From the NCBI GenBank assembly GCA_964420995.1, contig CAYQUX010000014.1:54913-118912 (forward strand): DNA of 64,000 bases, in the 5' to 3' direction. Under the pieces are notes generated by a model. The model saw only the letters and a program-made list of their open reading frames with translations, was not told the origin of the DNA and did not search any database. This DNA comes from Leptolinea sp964420995 (GTDB lineage: Bacteria > Chloroflexota > Anaerolineae > Anaerolineales > Anaerolineaceae). The position numbers and the translations under genes were made by a program. Shown piece after piece: positions 8,403 to 16,937 of this stretch. Each line of letters starts with the position of its first letter. Within the stretch, counting starts at the first letter, position 1.

Positions 8403-9203
8403 TCAATGAATCACAACTTTGCCAACACCCGCCTCGATTTTGATTTCCACCTTGTTGGCGGCAGACACAAAATCTGAACTGCAGTACTCATCCCCATTTT
8501 TAGGGAAGCGGGTTGTGTCGATGTCCGACGTATCTAGCAGAGCGCCCTGGATGGAGATACGGGCGGCCACATTTTCGGGGATATGAATATCCAGACTTGC
8601 AGAACCAAATTTAAAGTCCGCGCGTGTCAGGCCAGCCTGCGCGGGCATGTAGACTTCATTGTTGTTGGCACCTGATTCCATGACGATCGAGGTAATAATG
8701 AGATCGCGCAGGTCAAAGGTGTTGCGGCTGGCACCAGTTTTGATATTTAACGCGTAAGCAATGTTCCGGTTCAGGAATATATCCCATTTGAAACCGGTTT
8801 CCGGAGAGGTTGAAGGGAAGCCCCACCATTCCGTTTCCGGCACGCGCAGTTTAACTCTCGCCGATGAACCCGACCTATCAATCCTTTCCTCAACACCACC
8901 GGCAAATGTTCCTTCCAGAAGATTCACGTTCTCTCTTGCGGAAACAACCGTCACTTCTCCGGCACCATGTCGGATTTTAATCTCAGCTTCAGTCGCACCT
9001 TCCAGAGGTATGGTCAAAGAACGTGTTTCGACCACCCGGCGAAACGCCAGTGGCCCTATCAGGAACCATAGACCGATCAAGATCAGCATGGCGGGAAAAA
9101 ATAAAGATAACGCGCTGATGGGCAGGAAACCCAGGTTATCCAGCAGGAATAGAATCCCTGCCAGCAAAAGCACAACTCCCCAGAAAAGACCACCTTTTTG
9201 CAT
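8403..9203 (-). CDS. toast-rack/DUF2154-like membrane protein
   Basis: A 266-residue protein: two or three N-terminal membrane helices (MQKGGLFWGVVLLLAGILF, DNLGFLPISAL), then an extracytoplasmic beta-rich region of about 190 residues. That region has the short repeated hydrophobic-x-hydrophobic strands typical of toast-rack and LiaF C-terminal folds (ARISIQGALLDTSDIDT, KVEIKIEAGVGKVVIH). The start at 9203 is chosen because AGGAGG lies 6 bases upstream; an ATG two codons earlier would abut the site with no spacing. It is the first gene of the minus-strand envelope cassette. Confidence 0.7.
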   Translation of the reverse strand: MQKGGLFWGVVLLLAGILFLLDNLGFLPISALSLFFPAMLILIGLWFLIGPLAFRRVVETRSLTIPLEGATEAEIKIRHGAGEVTVVSARENVNLLEGTFAGGVEERIDRSGSSARVKLRVPETEWWGFPSTSPETGFKWDIFLNRNIAYALNIKTGASRNTFDLRDLIITSIVMESGANNNEVYMPAQAGLTRADFKFGSASLDIHIPENVAARISIQGALLDTSDIDTTRFPKNGDEYCSSDFVSAANKVEIKIEAGVGKVVIH

Positions 9204-9253
9204 GTACATCCTCCTGATTGTTATGAAAACTTGTACAACGTATCTTTCAGTCA

Positions 9254-9281
9254 TTGACTCACGTCAGGCATTCAGTATAAT
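9254..9281 (+). promoter_or_regulatory. candidate cysK promoter
   Basis: TTGACT, a 16-base spacer and TATAAT point toward cysK. Transcription from here would give a leader of about 210 bases. The AT-rich core is nearly symmetrical and could also serve the minus strand. Confidence 0.5.
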
Positions 9282-9415
9282 AATGCCAATACGTATGGAA
9301 ACTGCGATGATGTTTCTAAATTCCTTTGTTATTACCTGCTTGTGTACCGGGCGGAGATAGGTCAGCCGCCGCGGTTATTTTATTATTAATCAATTAGTTT
9401 AACTGAATAACCTGG

Positions 9416-9491
9416 CCTCTGTTTTATCTCCGCTAATTCATATACGCAGGGAGATATTTTTTGTTGTACGAAATAATTAACAAAACAGAGG
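9416..9491 (+). promoter_or_regulatory. nested inverted repeat covering the cysK ribosome site
   Basis: CCTCTGTTTT (9416-9425) is the exact reverse complement of AAAACAGAGG (9482-9491). Inside it ATCTCC (9426-9431) pairs with GGAGAT (9450-9455). The downstream outer arm contains AGAGG, the only ribosome-binding sequence before the cysK ATG at 9499. A folded leader could therefore hide it, or the repeat could be a protein operator. No T-box or S-box motif is present. Confidence 0.45.
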
Positions 9492-9498
9492 TTTAAAC

Positions 9499-10431
9499 AT
9501 GAATATCGCATCAGATGTTACCAATTTAATCGGCAATACGCCGTTGGTTCGCATTAATCGTCTGGCCGAAGGGGCTAAAGCCGCCATCGCCGCCAAGCTT
9601 GAATTCTTCAATCCGGCTCACAGTGTGAAAGACCGCATCGGTTTTGCCATGATTGACGCGGCAGAGAAATCCGGCGCATTGAAAAAAGATTCCATCATCA
9701 TTGAACCGACCAGTGGAAATACCGGGATCGGTCTGGCCATGGTAGCGGCCGCGCGCGGCTACAGGATCACCCTTGTCATGCCGGATACGATGAGCCGCGA
9801 ACGGCGAATGCTGCTGAGAGCCTACGGCGCTGACCTGATATTAACCCCCGGCGCGGAAGGTATGCCGGGTGCCATTAAGAAGGCGGAGGAACTGGCCGCG
9901 TCTGACCCCGGGTATTTCATTCCCCAGCAATTCAAAAACCCGGCGAATCCTGAAATCCATCGGAAAACCACAGCGGAAGAAATCTGGCGGGATACGGATG
10001 GAACCGTTGATTTTCTTGTTGCCGGAGTGGGGACCGGTGGGACAATCACTGGTGTTGGAGAGGTACTAAAATCACGCAAACCATCTTTTAAGGCTATTGC
10101 CGTTGAACCGGACGCGTCACCGGTACTCTCGGGAGGTGTCAAAGGCCCACATCCGTTGCAGGGTATCGGGGCTGGATTTACCCCCGATATTTTGAACACC
10201 CGTATTTACGACGAAATCATCCGGGTGAAAGGCGAAGACGCCTTCGCCACAGCCCGCGCGGCTGCACGCCAGGAAGGGTTGCTGGTCGGCATTTCATCCG
10301 GCGCGGCACTGTGGGCAGCCATCCAGGTTGCCCGCCGCGGTGAGAACGCGGGAAAATTGATCGTTGTTATTATCCCGTCGTTTGGAGAACGGTATCTATC
10401 AACGCCTTTGTACGCGGACCTGGTGGAGTGA
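9499..10431 (+). CDS. cysK: cysteine synthase A (O-acetylserine sulfhydrylase)
   Basis: A 310-residue PLP enzyme that makes cysteine from O-acetylserine and sulfide. The PLP-lysine motif NPAHSVKDRIGFAMI (Lys about residue 43), the substrate loop PTSGNTGIGLAMVAA, the phosphate-binding GVGTGGTITGVGEVLKS and the C-terminal GISSGAALWAA are all present and in order. It is 9 bases from cysE, encoding the preceding pathway step, and both are likely on one transcript that starts near 9288. Confidence 0.96.
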   Translation: MNIASDVTNLIGNTPLVRINRLAEGAKAAIAAKLEFFNPAHSVKDRIGFAMIDAAEKSGALKKDSIIIEPTSGNTGIGLAMVAAARGYRITLVMPDTMSRERRMLLRAYGADLILTPGAEGMPGAIKKAEELAASDPGYFIPQQFKNPANPEIHRKTTAEEIWRDTDGTVDFLVAGVGTGGTITGVGEVLKSRKPSFKAIAVEPDASPVLSGGVKGPHPLQGIGAGFTPDILNTRIYDEIIRVKGEDAFATARAAARQEGLLVGISSGAALWAAIQVARRGENAGKLIVVIIPSFGERYLSTPLYADLVE

Positions 10432-10440
10432 GGAGTCCAT

Positions 10441-11178
10441 ATGTTCAAAACCATGCGTAATGACATCCGTTCTGTATTTGACCGTGATCCGGCGGCGCAC
10501 AGCACGCTGGAAGTTCTGCTGGCCTACCCCGGGCTGCACGCCCTGTGGGGACACCGCGTCGCGCACTGGTTCTGGGTGCACGACATGCTGCTGATTGGAC
10601 GGTTGATTTCGCACTTCGTGCGTATCACGACCGGCATTGAAATTCACCCAGCCGCTGTAATCGGTGAAGGTTTCTTCATCGATCATGGTATGGGGGTGGT
10701 CATCGGTGAAACCGCGGAAATCAGTAACAACGTGACACTGTACCATGGGGTCACGCTGGGCGGTGTGAGCCTTGAAAAAGGTAAACGCCACCCCACCCTG
10801 GAAGACGGGGTGGTGGTGGGTGCCGGAGCCAAAATTCTCGGGGCCATCACAATCGGCGCGGGCAGCCGCATTGGCGCCAACGCCGTGGTGGTTATATCCG
10901 TACCGTCTGATTCTGTGGTCGTGGGAATTCCCGGCCGGGTGGTGGTGCGCAACAAACCGCATGATACCGCCCCGGACCTTCACCACGACCTTCTGCCAGA
11001 CACAATCAGCGCGTCCATTACCTATATACTGGAGCGCCTGGAAAAGGTGGAATCCAATCTGCATATCCATGTGAACGGGCACACGCCAATCTACAAGGAT
11101 GAATCGGGATTGGAATTATTTCTCTCACCCGGCAGTCCGGGCGGCACCATCTGGCGCGGAGATGATTTCGTGATCTGA
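10441..11178 (+). CDS. cysE: serine O-acetyltransferase
   Basis: A 245-residue left-handed beta-helix acyltransferase making O-acetylserine from serine and acetyl-CoA. An N-terminal helical part includes RDPAAHSTLEVLLAYPGLHALWGHR. Hexapeptide repeats run from about residue 63 to 165 and include the catalytic segment FFIDHGMGVVIGETA and the LYHGVTLGG loop. The length matches the shorter EpsC-type enzyme rather than the 273-residue E. coli form. It follows cysK, forming the two-step cysteine pathway. Its stop directly abuts the stop of the convergent CAP-domain gene. Confidence 0.95.
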   Translation: MFKTMRNDIRSVFDRDPAAHSTLEVLLAYPGLHALWGHRVAHWFWVHDMLLIGRLISHFVRITTGIEIHPAAVIGEGFFIDHGMGVVIGETAEISNNVTLYHGVTLGGVSLEKGKRHPTLEDGVVVGAGAKILGAITIGAGSRIGANAVVVISVPSDSVVVGIPGRVVVRNKPHDTAPDLHHDLLPDTISASITYILERLEKVESNLHIHVNGHTPIYKDESGLELFLSPGSPGGTIWRGDDFVI

Positions 11179-12231
11179 CTACAACGAATCGATCGGCGGA
11201 TCAAGCGGATCGTAATCGGCAGCGGAATCTTTCTTTTTCTTTCGCAAACCTCCAAGGACCATCAAACCCAGGCCAAGCACACAGACAACCACAAGGCCGA
11301 TTCCCAATCCACGGCGGTCTATCTTTTGCAGTCCGGCAGCGCCTTCAAACAGCGGCCGCGGGGTGGGTGTGCTGGTCAGCGTTGGAGTGGAAGTGATGGT
11401 CGGGGTTTGGGTAATGGTGGGAGTGGCGGTATCAGGTTCAATTGTCGGTGTTTCAGAAAGCTGCGGTGTGGCGGTGAAAGGGCCATGAATTTGCAATTTC
11501 TGCCCGATGCGCAGAACCGCCCCAGAATTCAAACCGTTCATCTGCACAATTTCATTGACCTTCACGCCGTACGCGATGGCTATGCTCCAGAACGCCTGTC
11601 CCTGTTGAACCTCATGGATTAAAGACCCATCGGGCTGCAAAGTGGCCGTTAATACCGGAGCCACCCGCTGGGCAGCCACGGTTGTGCCGGACACACTCGT
11701 ACCGGCTGCGACGGCGGTTTTTCCGTCGGTTGTACCGGTGTTTCCGCCCTTTCCGGAGGTGTAGGCAACATCAATTACGAAGTATTCCTGCCCGTTGGGC
11801 CCTGTGGCGATACCGCCGCCAATGGAACGGTAGTTGGCTTCTTTGTACGGGAGCAGGTGCAGATCATCACTTTGCCACCAGGAGACCACTTCCGCCACAG
11901 AACGTCCGCCGCAGTAAATATTCTCCGTCCCCCATACGGTGGCGCCACCACCGTATCCGGCGTTGATCATGCGCTGCTTGGCGTTTGTTCCGCCCGCCCC
12001 GGTATGTGAGCAAACCCCGGTAATGGCCATGTATTCGGCATGCGCCTGGGCGGATGCCATCAAAGCGCCATCAGTTTCAAGCGCCGGCAGTCCGTAGGTG
12101 CCGGTGCGCACCGCGTTAACCTGCGCGATCATGTCATACACGTTTGACTCGGCTTTAACCGGTATTACCGCCAGCAGCAGGCCGAAAATCACCGCCAGTG
12201 GGATGATTGTTTTTTGTATTTTCTCTTTCAC
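11179..12231 (-). CDS. CAP-domain protein with LysM and C-terminal membrane anchor
   Basis: A 350-residue surface protein: Sec signal peptide (residues 1-27), CAP/SCP domain (about 33-160; AHAEYMAITGVCSHTG, GTENIYCGG and the His/Glu signature residues), a LysM repeat (about 207-255; HEVQQGQAFWSIAIAYGV), a Thr/Pro-rich spacer of TPT repeats, then one membrane helix (GIGLVVVCVLGLGLMVLGG) and a KKKKD tail. LysM binds glycan, so the protein is likely tethered to the membrane and held in the wall. CAP-domain function in bacteria is poorly known. It has no in-operon partner: cysE is convergent and moaB divergent. Confidence 0.88.
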   Translation of the reverse strand: MKEKIQKTIIPLAVIFGLLLAVIPVKAESNVYDMIAQVNAVRTGTYGLPALETDGALMASAQAHAEYMAITGVCSHTGAGGTNAKQRMINAGYGGGATVWGTENIYCGGRSVAEVVSWWQSDDLHLLPYKEANYRSIGGGIATGPNGQEYFVIDVAYTSGKGGNTGTTDGKTAVAAGTSVSGTTVAAQRVAPVLTATLQPDGSLIHEVQQGQAFWSIAIAYGVKVNEIVQMNGLNSGAVLRIGQKLQIHGPFTATPQLSETPTIEPDTATPTITQTPTITSTPTLTSTPTPRPLFEGAAGLQKIDRRGLGIGLVVVCVLGLGLMVLGGLRKKKKDSAADYDPLDPPIDSL

Positions 12232-12398
12232 ACGCCCATTATACCCTTGCGATTCAATCCTTTATCACCCGTCACATGAAAATTTCGTTAGTGTTTTTTA
12301 CTGACAGAAAGGTCTACAATACCATTATTGGGGTTGGCAATTCGATCGAGAAAGGTCCCGCTCCTTACTTTTCATCAAAAATCTGAAAGAGAAGAATC

Positions 12399-12932
12399 AT
12401 GACCCAGGCGACTGCCCCCCAACCATCCGGAAAAAAAGAGCATCATGAAATATCAGCAAAAATGGCGCCCGCGAGGATAGCCATTGTCACGGTCAGTGAC
12501 ACACGGTCGCCGGAAACTGATATGAATGGTCAGTTCTTAATGGAACAAATTGAGCAGGCAGGTTGCCTTGTCAGCTCCTATCACATAGTGCGTGATGAAC
12601 CTTCTGAAATCAAAACGCTCCTGGAGAAAATCCGCTCAACGGACGCACAGATCGTGATTTTCAATGGCGGCACAGGGTTGTCAAAAAGAGACACCACGTA
12701 CGATGTGCTCTCCCGGTATTTTGAAAAAAACCTGCCGGGCTTTGGTGAGATCTTCCGTATATTGAGCTATCAACAGGTAGGCGCGGCTGCCATGTTCTCG
12801 CGGGCTTCGGCGGGCTTGTATCAGGGCAAGGTGATTTTCTCCATCCCCGGTTCTCCGGCAGCCGTTCAACTGGCCTGGGAAAAGTTAATCGCGCCCGAGG
12901 TACAGCACCTTGCCTGGGAAATCAATCGGTAG
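12399..12932 (+). CDS. moaB: molybdenum cofactor biosynthesis protein B
   Basis: A 177-residue MoaB/Mog-type protein. The MPT-binding motif NGGTGLSKRDTTYDVLSRYF (about residues 88-107) and the GSPAAVQLAWEKL segment near the C-terminus are diagnostic, and VTVSDTRSPETD opens the fold. MoaB-type proteins adenylylate molybdopterin or an equivalent step before metal insertion. No other molybdenum cofactor gene is in the window. An N-terminal tail of about 25 polar residues precedes the domain. It is followed by a convergent CBS gene with no clear terminator between them. Confidence 0.92.
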   Translation: MTQATAPQPSGKKEHHEISAKMAPARIAIVTVSDTRSPETDMNGQFLMEQIEQAGCLVSSYHIVRDEPSEIKTLLEKIRSTDAQIVIFNGGTGLSKRDTTYDVLSRYFEKNLPGFGEIFRILSYQQVGAAAMFSRASAGLYQGKVIFSIPGSPAAVQLAWEKLIAPEVQHLAWEINR

Positions 12933-12958
12933 ATTTTAAACCGTCATGTATCGCGCGC

Positions 12959-13375
12959 TCAGGAAAGGCGCTCTCCCGGTTCCCGGCCCATGGCTTCGGC
13001 TGCCACAAGAAAATCGGTCGCCGAGATCATTCCGATCAGGGTACCCGTCTCATCCATAACAGGAAGGTGGTGAATGTGCTTCTCTTTCATCAATCCGGCG
13101 CATTCCTGAAGCGACATATCTTTCTTTACGGAAAACAGCGGGCTGGTCATGATATCACGGACTTTTGTTTTGGAAGGATTGCGGTTTAGCGCAACAATTT
13201 TGTCGTTGATATCTGTGGATGTGAGAATTCCATATTGCGGATTATCTTTGGATTTCTGCACAATCAGGCTGTGAATATACCTGCGCCGCATCAACGCCAG
13301 AGCGTCGCTGACGGTGCTTTCAGGGTCAATAAACACGATGAGATCGACCATCCAATCACGCACTGTAAATTGCAT
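12959..13375 (-). CDS. two-CBS-domain protein
   Basis: A 138-residue cytoplasmic protein made of one CBS pair. The first domain covers about residues 1-62 (VRDWMVDLIVFIDPESTVSD, GILTSTDI) and the second about 70-130 (VRDIMTSPLFSVKKDMSLQ, HHLPVMDETGTLIGMISATD). CBS pairs bind adenosyl ligands such as AMP, ATP or SAM and act as energy sensors. As a stand-alone protein its target is unknown. A TATACT at 13424-13429 (minus strand) may be its -10 box. Confidence 0.9.
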   Translation of the reverse strand: MQFTVRDWMVDLIVFIDPESTVSDALALMRRRYIHSLIVQKSKDNPQYGILTSTDINDKIVALNRNPSKTKVRDIMTSPLFSVKKDMSLQECAGLMKEKHIHHLPVMDETGTLIGMISATDFLVAAEAMGREPGERLS

Positions 13376-13566
13376 CGCCGTTTCTCCTTTCCTGATTCCT
13401 GAGCCGGAAATTCATCTTTAAATAGTATAGCAAAATACAATACTACTCACTCGTATAGTCGCTTATAAACGGGCATCTACAAAACCTCATCCGAATAAAA
13501 AGGAAGAATAAAACGTTAAGTTAAATGAAGGTTTATTTAAGTTGCCCAAATTCCGGTGGAGGGAAA

Positions 13567-14280
13567 ATGAAACAAAAGGAAACCGCAGGTGAATTGGATC
13601 AATCAACACGAAAAACCGGGGTGATCAGTTCCTGGCTTCTGGCGGGGCTCACCCTGGTCACTTTCATACTGGCCATGCTGGCTATTCCCCCATCAGGCCC
13701 CAATTGCCAGTCAAATTGCATGACCTACCCCTTCACCGGTCTGCTCACGTATTTTTCCCGTGATTATTTCTGGATGTATGCTGCCTGTGTTCAAATTTGT
13801 GTTTATATTGTTTTCATTATTGCCTTCCACCAGTCTGCGCTACCCGGGAAGAAGATCTTTACCACCATCGCGACCGCCTTTGCCATTATGTCTGCGGTGA
13901 TATTGCTTATCGACTATTTCGTCCAATTTTCAGTGATCCCGATCAGTGTTTTGCAGGGAGAACACGAAGGGGTAGGCATCCTCACACAATACAACGGGCA
14001 TGGGGTTTTCATTGCAATGGAAGAGCTTGGGTTTAGCCTTATGAGCGTTTCATTTTTCTTTTTAAGTCTGGGAATTCCGTCAAATACCCGATTGGAAAAA
14101 ACCTTGCGTGTCGTTCTGGGATTGCCACTGTTCTTATGCCTTCTGGCTTTTCTTTTTTATTCCATCCAATTTGGCATTGATAGAAATTATCGGTACGAAG
14201 TAGCCGCGATCACCATTAACTGGTTAACCGCGATGGCCGCCGGAATTCTTGCGGGAATCTCGTTTCCACGTATGCGGTGA
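13567..14280 (+). CDS. multi-pass membrane protein of unknown function
   Basis: A 237-residue protein with about six to seven membrane segments (SSWLLAGLTLVTFILAML, YAACVQICVYIVFIIAFH, IATAFAIMSAVILLIDYFV, LSLGIPSN and others). Two cysteines in NCQSNCMTYPF lie in the first outer loop. The start at 13567 is chosen because GGTGGAGGG stands 3-11 bases upstream; an in-frame ATG at 13525 lacks a ribosome site. I do not recognise the family with confidence; a DUF4386-like protein is one possibility. It is followed by a perfect 11-bp hairpin. Confidence 0.6.
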   Translation: MKQKETAGELDQSTRKTGVISSWLLAGLTLVTFILAMLAIPPSGPNCQSNCMTYPFTGLLTYFSRDYFWMYAACVQICVYIVFIIAFHQSALPGKKIFTTIATAFAIMSAVILLIDYFVQFSVIPISVLQGEHEGVGILTQYNGHGVFIAMEELGFSLMSVSFFFLSLGIPSNTRLEKTLRVVLGLPLFLCLLAFLFYSIQFGIDRNYRYEVAAITINWLTAMAAGILAGISFPRMR

Positions 14281-14312
14281 ATTGGGATCAATGATGACAT
14301 TTGATCCCAATT
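14280..14312. terminator. hairpin between convergent genes
   Basis: ATTGGGATCA (14281-14290) pairs perfectly with TGATCCCAAT (14302-14311). There is no T run, so termination strength is uncertain, but position between two convergent genes fits. Confidence 0.5.
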
Positions 14313-14344
14313 CGCCGGTTCTTTAGGGTTATAGATAATGGAAC

Positions 14345-15115
14345 TTAACTATTCAGGTTCCACTTTTTCAGATCTGTGATTACTTTGTGAGCTGTGAGGT
14401 CCAACTGTAAAGGTGTGATTGAAACATAACCGGCTGCCAGTTCGCCAATATCGGTGCCATCTTCCTTTACACCGGTTGGAGCGTCTCCACCAATCCAGTA
14501 ATACGGGCGGCCGCGCGGGTCTTCCCGGCGGACCAGTTCATCCCGATAGATACGTAATCCCTGACGGGTAATCGCAAATCCTTTTATTTTTTCTATGGGT
14601 AAATAAGGCACATTGACATTCAATACAATATTCTTCTCAATCGGGTTAGCTGACAGTTTCTCTACCACACGCCGGCCCATTTCGGCTGCCACCGTGTAAT
14701 CCAGCGGGCCGCGATGATATTCCGGCGCGTCAACAGAGACAGCTACAGACGGGATTCCCCAGATGGCGCCCTCCATGGCAGCCGTGACCGTTCCGCTGTA
14801 GGTCACATCATGCCCCAGGTTGGCATTCGGGTTGATCCCGGAGACAACAAAATCAATCGGGGCGGGCAGCAATCCCAACGCGGCGAGAGCGATACAGTCG
14901 GACGGCGCGCCATCACAGGCCAGCGCCGGTGTGCCGTCATCCAGTTCAACTTCCTTGGCGCGCAACGGCCGGTGAAGGGTTTTTACATGCCCGGAAGCCG
15001 ACCAGTTATGGTCAGGCGCGACAATGCTGACATTTCCCAATTTCATCAGAGCCTTGGCCAGTGCCAGCAGCCCCGGAGCGAATACGCCATCATCGTTGGT
15101 TACAACAATATGCAT
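14345..15115 (-). CDS. surE: 5'/3'-nucleotidase SurE
   Basis: A 256-residue survival-protein E family enzyme that dephosphorylates nucleoside monophosphates. The metal site is intact: VTNDDGVFAPG (Asp 8, Asp 9), SASGH (Ser), and SGINPNANLGHDVTYSGTVTAA (Asn). The start at 15115 gives the usual MHIVVTNDDG N-terminus and has GGAGG 7 bases upstream; upstream in-frame residues do not belong to the family. The next gene upstream, also on the minus strand, is an HD phosphohydrolase, so both may act in nucleotide turnover. Confidence 0.94.
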   Translation of the reverse strand: MHIVVTNDDGVFAPGLLALAKALMKLGNVSIVAPDHNWSASGHVKTLHRPLRAKEVELDDGTPALACDGAPSDCIALAALGLLPAPIDFVVSGINPNANLGHDVTYSGTVTAAMEGAIWGIPSVAVSVDAPEYHRGPLDYTVAAEMGRRVVEKLSANPIEKNIVLNVNVPYLPIEKIKGFAITRQGLRIYRDELVRREDPRGRPYYWIGGDAPTGVKEDGTDIGELAAGYVSITPLQLDLTAHKVITDLKKWNLNS

Positions 15116-15205
15116 GATGTACCTCCAAAATTTTTCGTAATATACAGGTTTCAACAAGGTAACCTGGAATATGTCATTATGAAACCAGCAATTGTGTCTT
15201 GTTAT

Positions 15206-15790
15206 TCAGGCAGATTGAACAAGTTTAAGTAGTTCCTTTACCGTACGATCCAATTCATCATAAACAGGGTGATCACCGGTTTTTTGGTAAGCGCCAACAA
15301 GAGATTGGTAATACCAGAGCGAACCATCCTTCCTGCCACCTTTAAATCTTTCCCAGATATCATCACCGATCCTGCGATAATCAGCCAGGATGGTGCGCGC
15401 GTTGTAGAGTTTATCGCAGGCTGATACCAATAGCACCGAGGGAGATGCGCTGGCGATATGGGCGATGTAAGCCGCTTTACGTTCCTGCCAGGGTGGTTTG
15501 GGGGTCTCATCCGTATCTGTGCAACCGTCAACAATCTGAGCCACCTCTTCACCAAATTTCTTGGCGATCAACTTTCGAGTTTCTTTACCACCCTGATCTT
15601 CCACGGCATCATGCAGCAACGCGGCGATAGCTTCATCTTCCGTCCCCCCATATTCCAGCACCAGACTGGCTACTCCAAGAAGATGCGCCACATACGGGAT
15701 GCCGGAACCTTTACGACGTTGATCGGCATGCAGATCAGTTGCCAGAGCAAGAGCTTCCTTAAATCGTTCTGATAATTTTATCGGTTCCAT
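15206..15790 (-). CDS. HD-domain phosphohydrolase (RelA/SpoT hydrolase-like)
   Basis: A 194-residue single-domain HD protein. The motif LLHDAVEDQGG gives the catalytic HD pair, and AHLLGVASLVLEYGG plus the later CDKLYNARTILADY resemble the ppGpp-hydrolase half of SpoT and small Mesh1-like enzymes. No synthetase or TGS domain is present. The start at 15790 is preceded by a perfect TATAAT ending 6 bases upstream and by no ribosome site, suggesting a leaderless transcript. A (p)ppGpp or related nucleotide substrate is an inference. Confidence 0.8.
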   Translation of the reverse strand: MEPIKLSERFKEALALATDLHADQRRKGSGIPYVAHLLGVASLVLEYGGTEDEAIAALLHDAVEDQGGKETRKLIAKKFGEEVAQIVDGCTDTDETPKPPWQERKAAYIAHIASASPSVLLVSACDKLYNARTILADYRRIGDDIWERFKGGRKDGSLWYYQSLVGAYQKTGDHPVYDELDRTVKELLKLVQSA

Positions 15791-15796
15791 ACGTTG

Positions 15797-15802
15797 ATTA
15801 TA
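15797..15802 (-). promoter_or_regulatory. -10 box of the HD gene (leaderless start)
   Basis: TATAAT on the minus strand ends 6 bases before the ATG at 15790. A normal start point would fall at or next to the A of the ATG. The -35 region is weak. Confidence 0.5.
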
Positions 15803-15889
15803 GTGGAAACCGGGGCGTGCCATCAGTCATTGGATGGATTACTGAAACTATATGTCCGCCCAGCTTACCCAAAGCAGATTCTTTCAAAT

Positions 15890-15916
15890 TTCATGAATCA
15901 TGATTTGTGGTATACT
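15890..15916 (+). promoter_or_regulatory. candidate rpsB promoter
   Basis: TATACT (15911-15916) is preceded by TGG, an extended -10 element; a weak -35 (TTCATG) lies at 15890-15895. The leader of about 120 bases before rpsB has a short CTGCCTCGGCAG hairpin and could carry S2 autoregulation, which is inference. Confidence 0.5.
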
Positions 15917-16043
15917 CGTTTCGCTCTGCCTCGGCAGAGACACCTATCCTCACGTTTCTGGACCGACCCCGCGTGCCGTTATGAACGGTGGTGGGCCGGG
16001 TTGAAGGAAACGGCAGAAAACGCAAAAAAGGAGCCTGCGTATT

Positions 16044-16904
16044 ATGTCAACAGTAATATCTATGAAAGCCCTTTTGGAAAGTGGTGTACATTTCGGACAC
16101 CGCACCAACAAGTGGAACCCGGCCATGCGCCCGTTCATTTTCACCGAGCGCAACGGCATTCATATCATTGACCTGCAGCAAACGGTCAAAGCCATCAACA
16201 CAGCCTACAGCATGGTCCGCGATACCGTGGCCGCCGGCGGCACTGTCCTGTTCATCGGCACCAAACGCCAGGCGCAGGAAACCATCAAAGAAGAAGCCAT
16301 TCGCTGCGGAATGCCCTACGTGACCGAACGCTGGCTGGGTGGAATGCTCACCAACTGGGTGACCATCTTCCAGCGTATTCTTGAACTGGATCGCCTTGAG
16401 AAACTGCGCGATACCGGTGATATCAACCGCCTGACGAAAAAAGAAGGCCTGCTCATCGAACGTGAGATCAACCGCCTCCTCATCCGCCTGAGCGGTGTGC
16501 GCAATATGAAACGCCTGCCTGACCTGGTTTTCGTGGTTGACGTTGGACGCGAAGAAACCGCCGTTCACGAAGCCAATATCATGAACATTCCCGTCATCGC
16601 CCTGATGGATACCAACTGCGATCCGCGCGGCGTTGACTACGTCATCCCCTCCAACGATGATGCCATCCGCGCCATCAAATTGCTTGTCGGAAAAATCGCT
16701 GATGCCGCCATCGAAGGCAAATCAATGCGTAAAGACGAAGAACCCGAAGCGGTTGAAGCCGGTGAACAGGCTGTACGCACCGCGGCTGCCAAACGCAACC
16801 TGGTGGATGATAGTGACATTGAAGACAAAGATCTTCTCGGCGCCGCCACCCTGGCCAAACTAAGCGGCCATGGTGATGACGAAGTTGTCGAAGATACTCT
16901 ATAA
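16044..16904 (+). CDS. rpsB: 30S ribosomal protein S2
   Basis: A 286-residue S2. The family core runs from MKALLESGVHFGHRTNKWNPAM through GTKRQAQETIKEEA, RWLGGMLTNW and the C-terminal PVIALMDTNCDP and IPSNDDAIRAIKL blocks, ending near residue 225. The last 60 residues (EEPEAVEAGEQAV, DDSDIEDKD) are an acidic extension beyond the 230-250 residues of most bacterial S2 proteins. It starts the rpsB-tsf-pyrH run. Confidence 0.97.
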   Translation: MSTVISMKALLESGVHFGHRTNKWNPAMRPFIFTERNGIHIIDLQQTVKAINTAYSMVRDTVAAGGTVLFIGTKRQAQETIKEEAIRCGMPYVTERWLGGMLTNWVTIFQRILELDRLEKLRDTGDINRLTKKEGLLIEREINRLLIRLSGVRNMKRLPDLVFVVDVGREETAVHEANIMNIPVIALMDTNCDPRGVDYVIPSNDDAIRAIKLLVGKIADAAIEGKSMRKDEEPEAVEAGEQAVRTAAAKRNLVDDSDIEDKDLLGAATLAKLSGHGDDEVVEDTL

Positions 16905-16937
16905 TTTAAATAATCTCTGGTATTTGACAAAAGGTAC

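Noticed and set aside
9254..9498. S-box or cysteine T-box before cysK
   Set aside because: Neither the AGGGTGG box nor the SAM-I core was found; only the nested inverted repeat remains.
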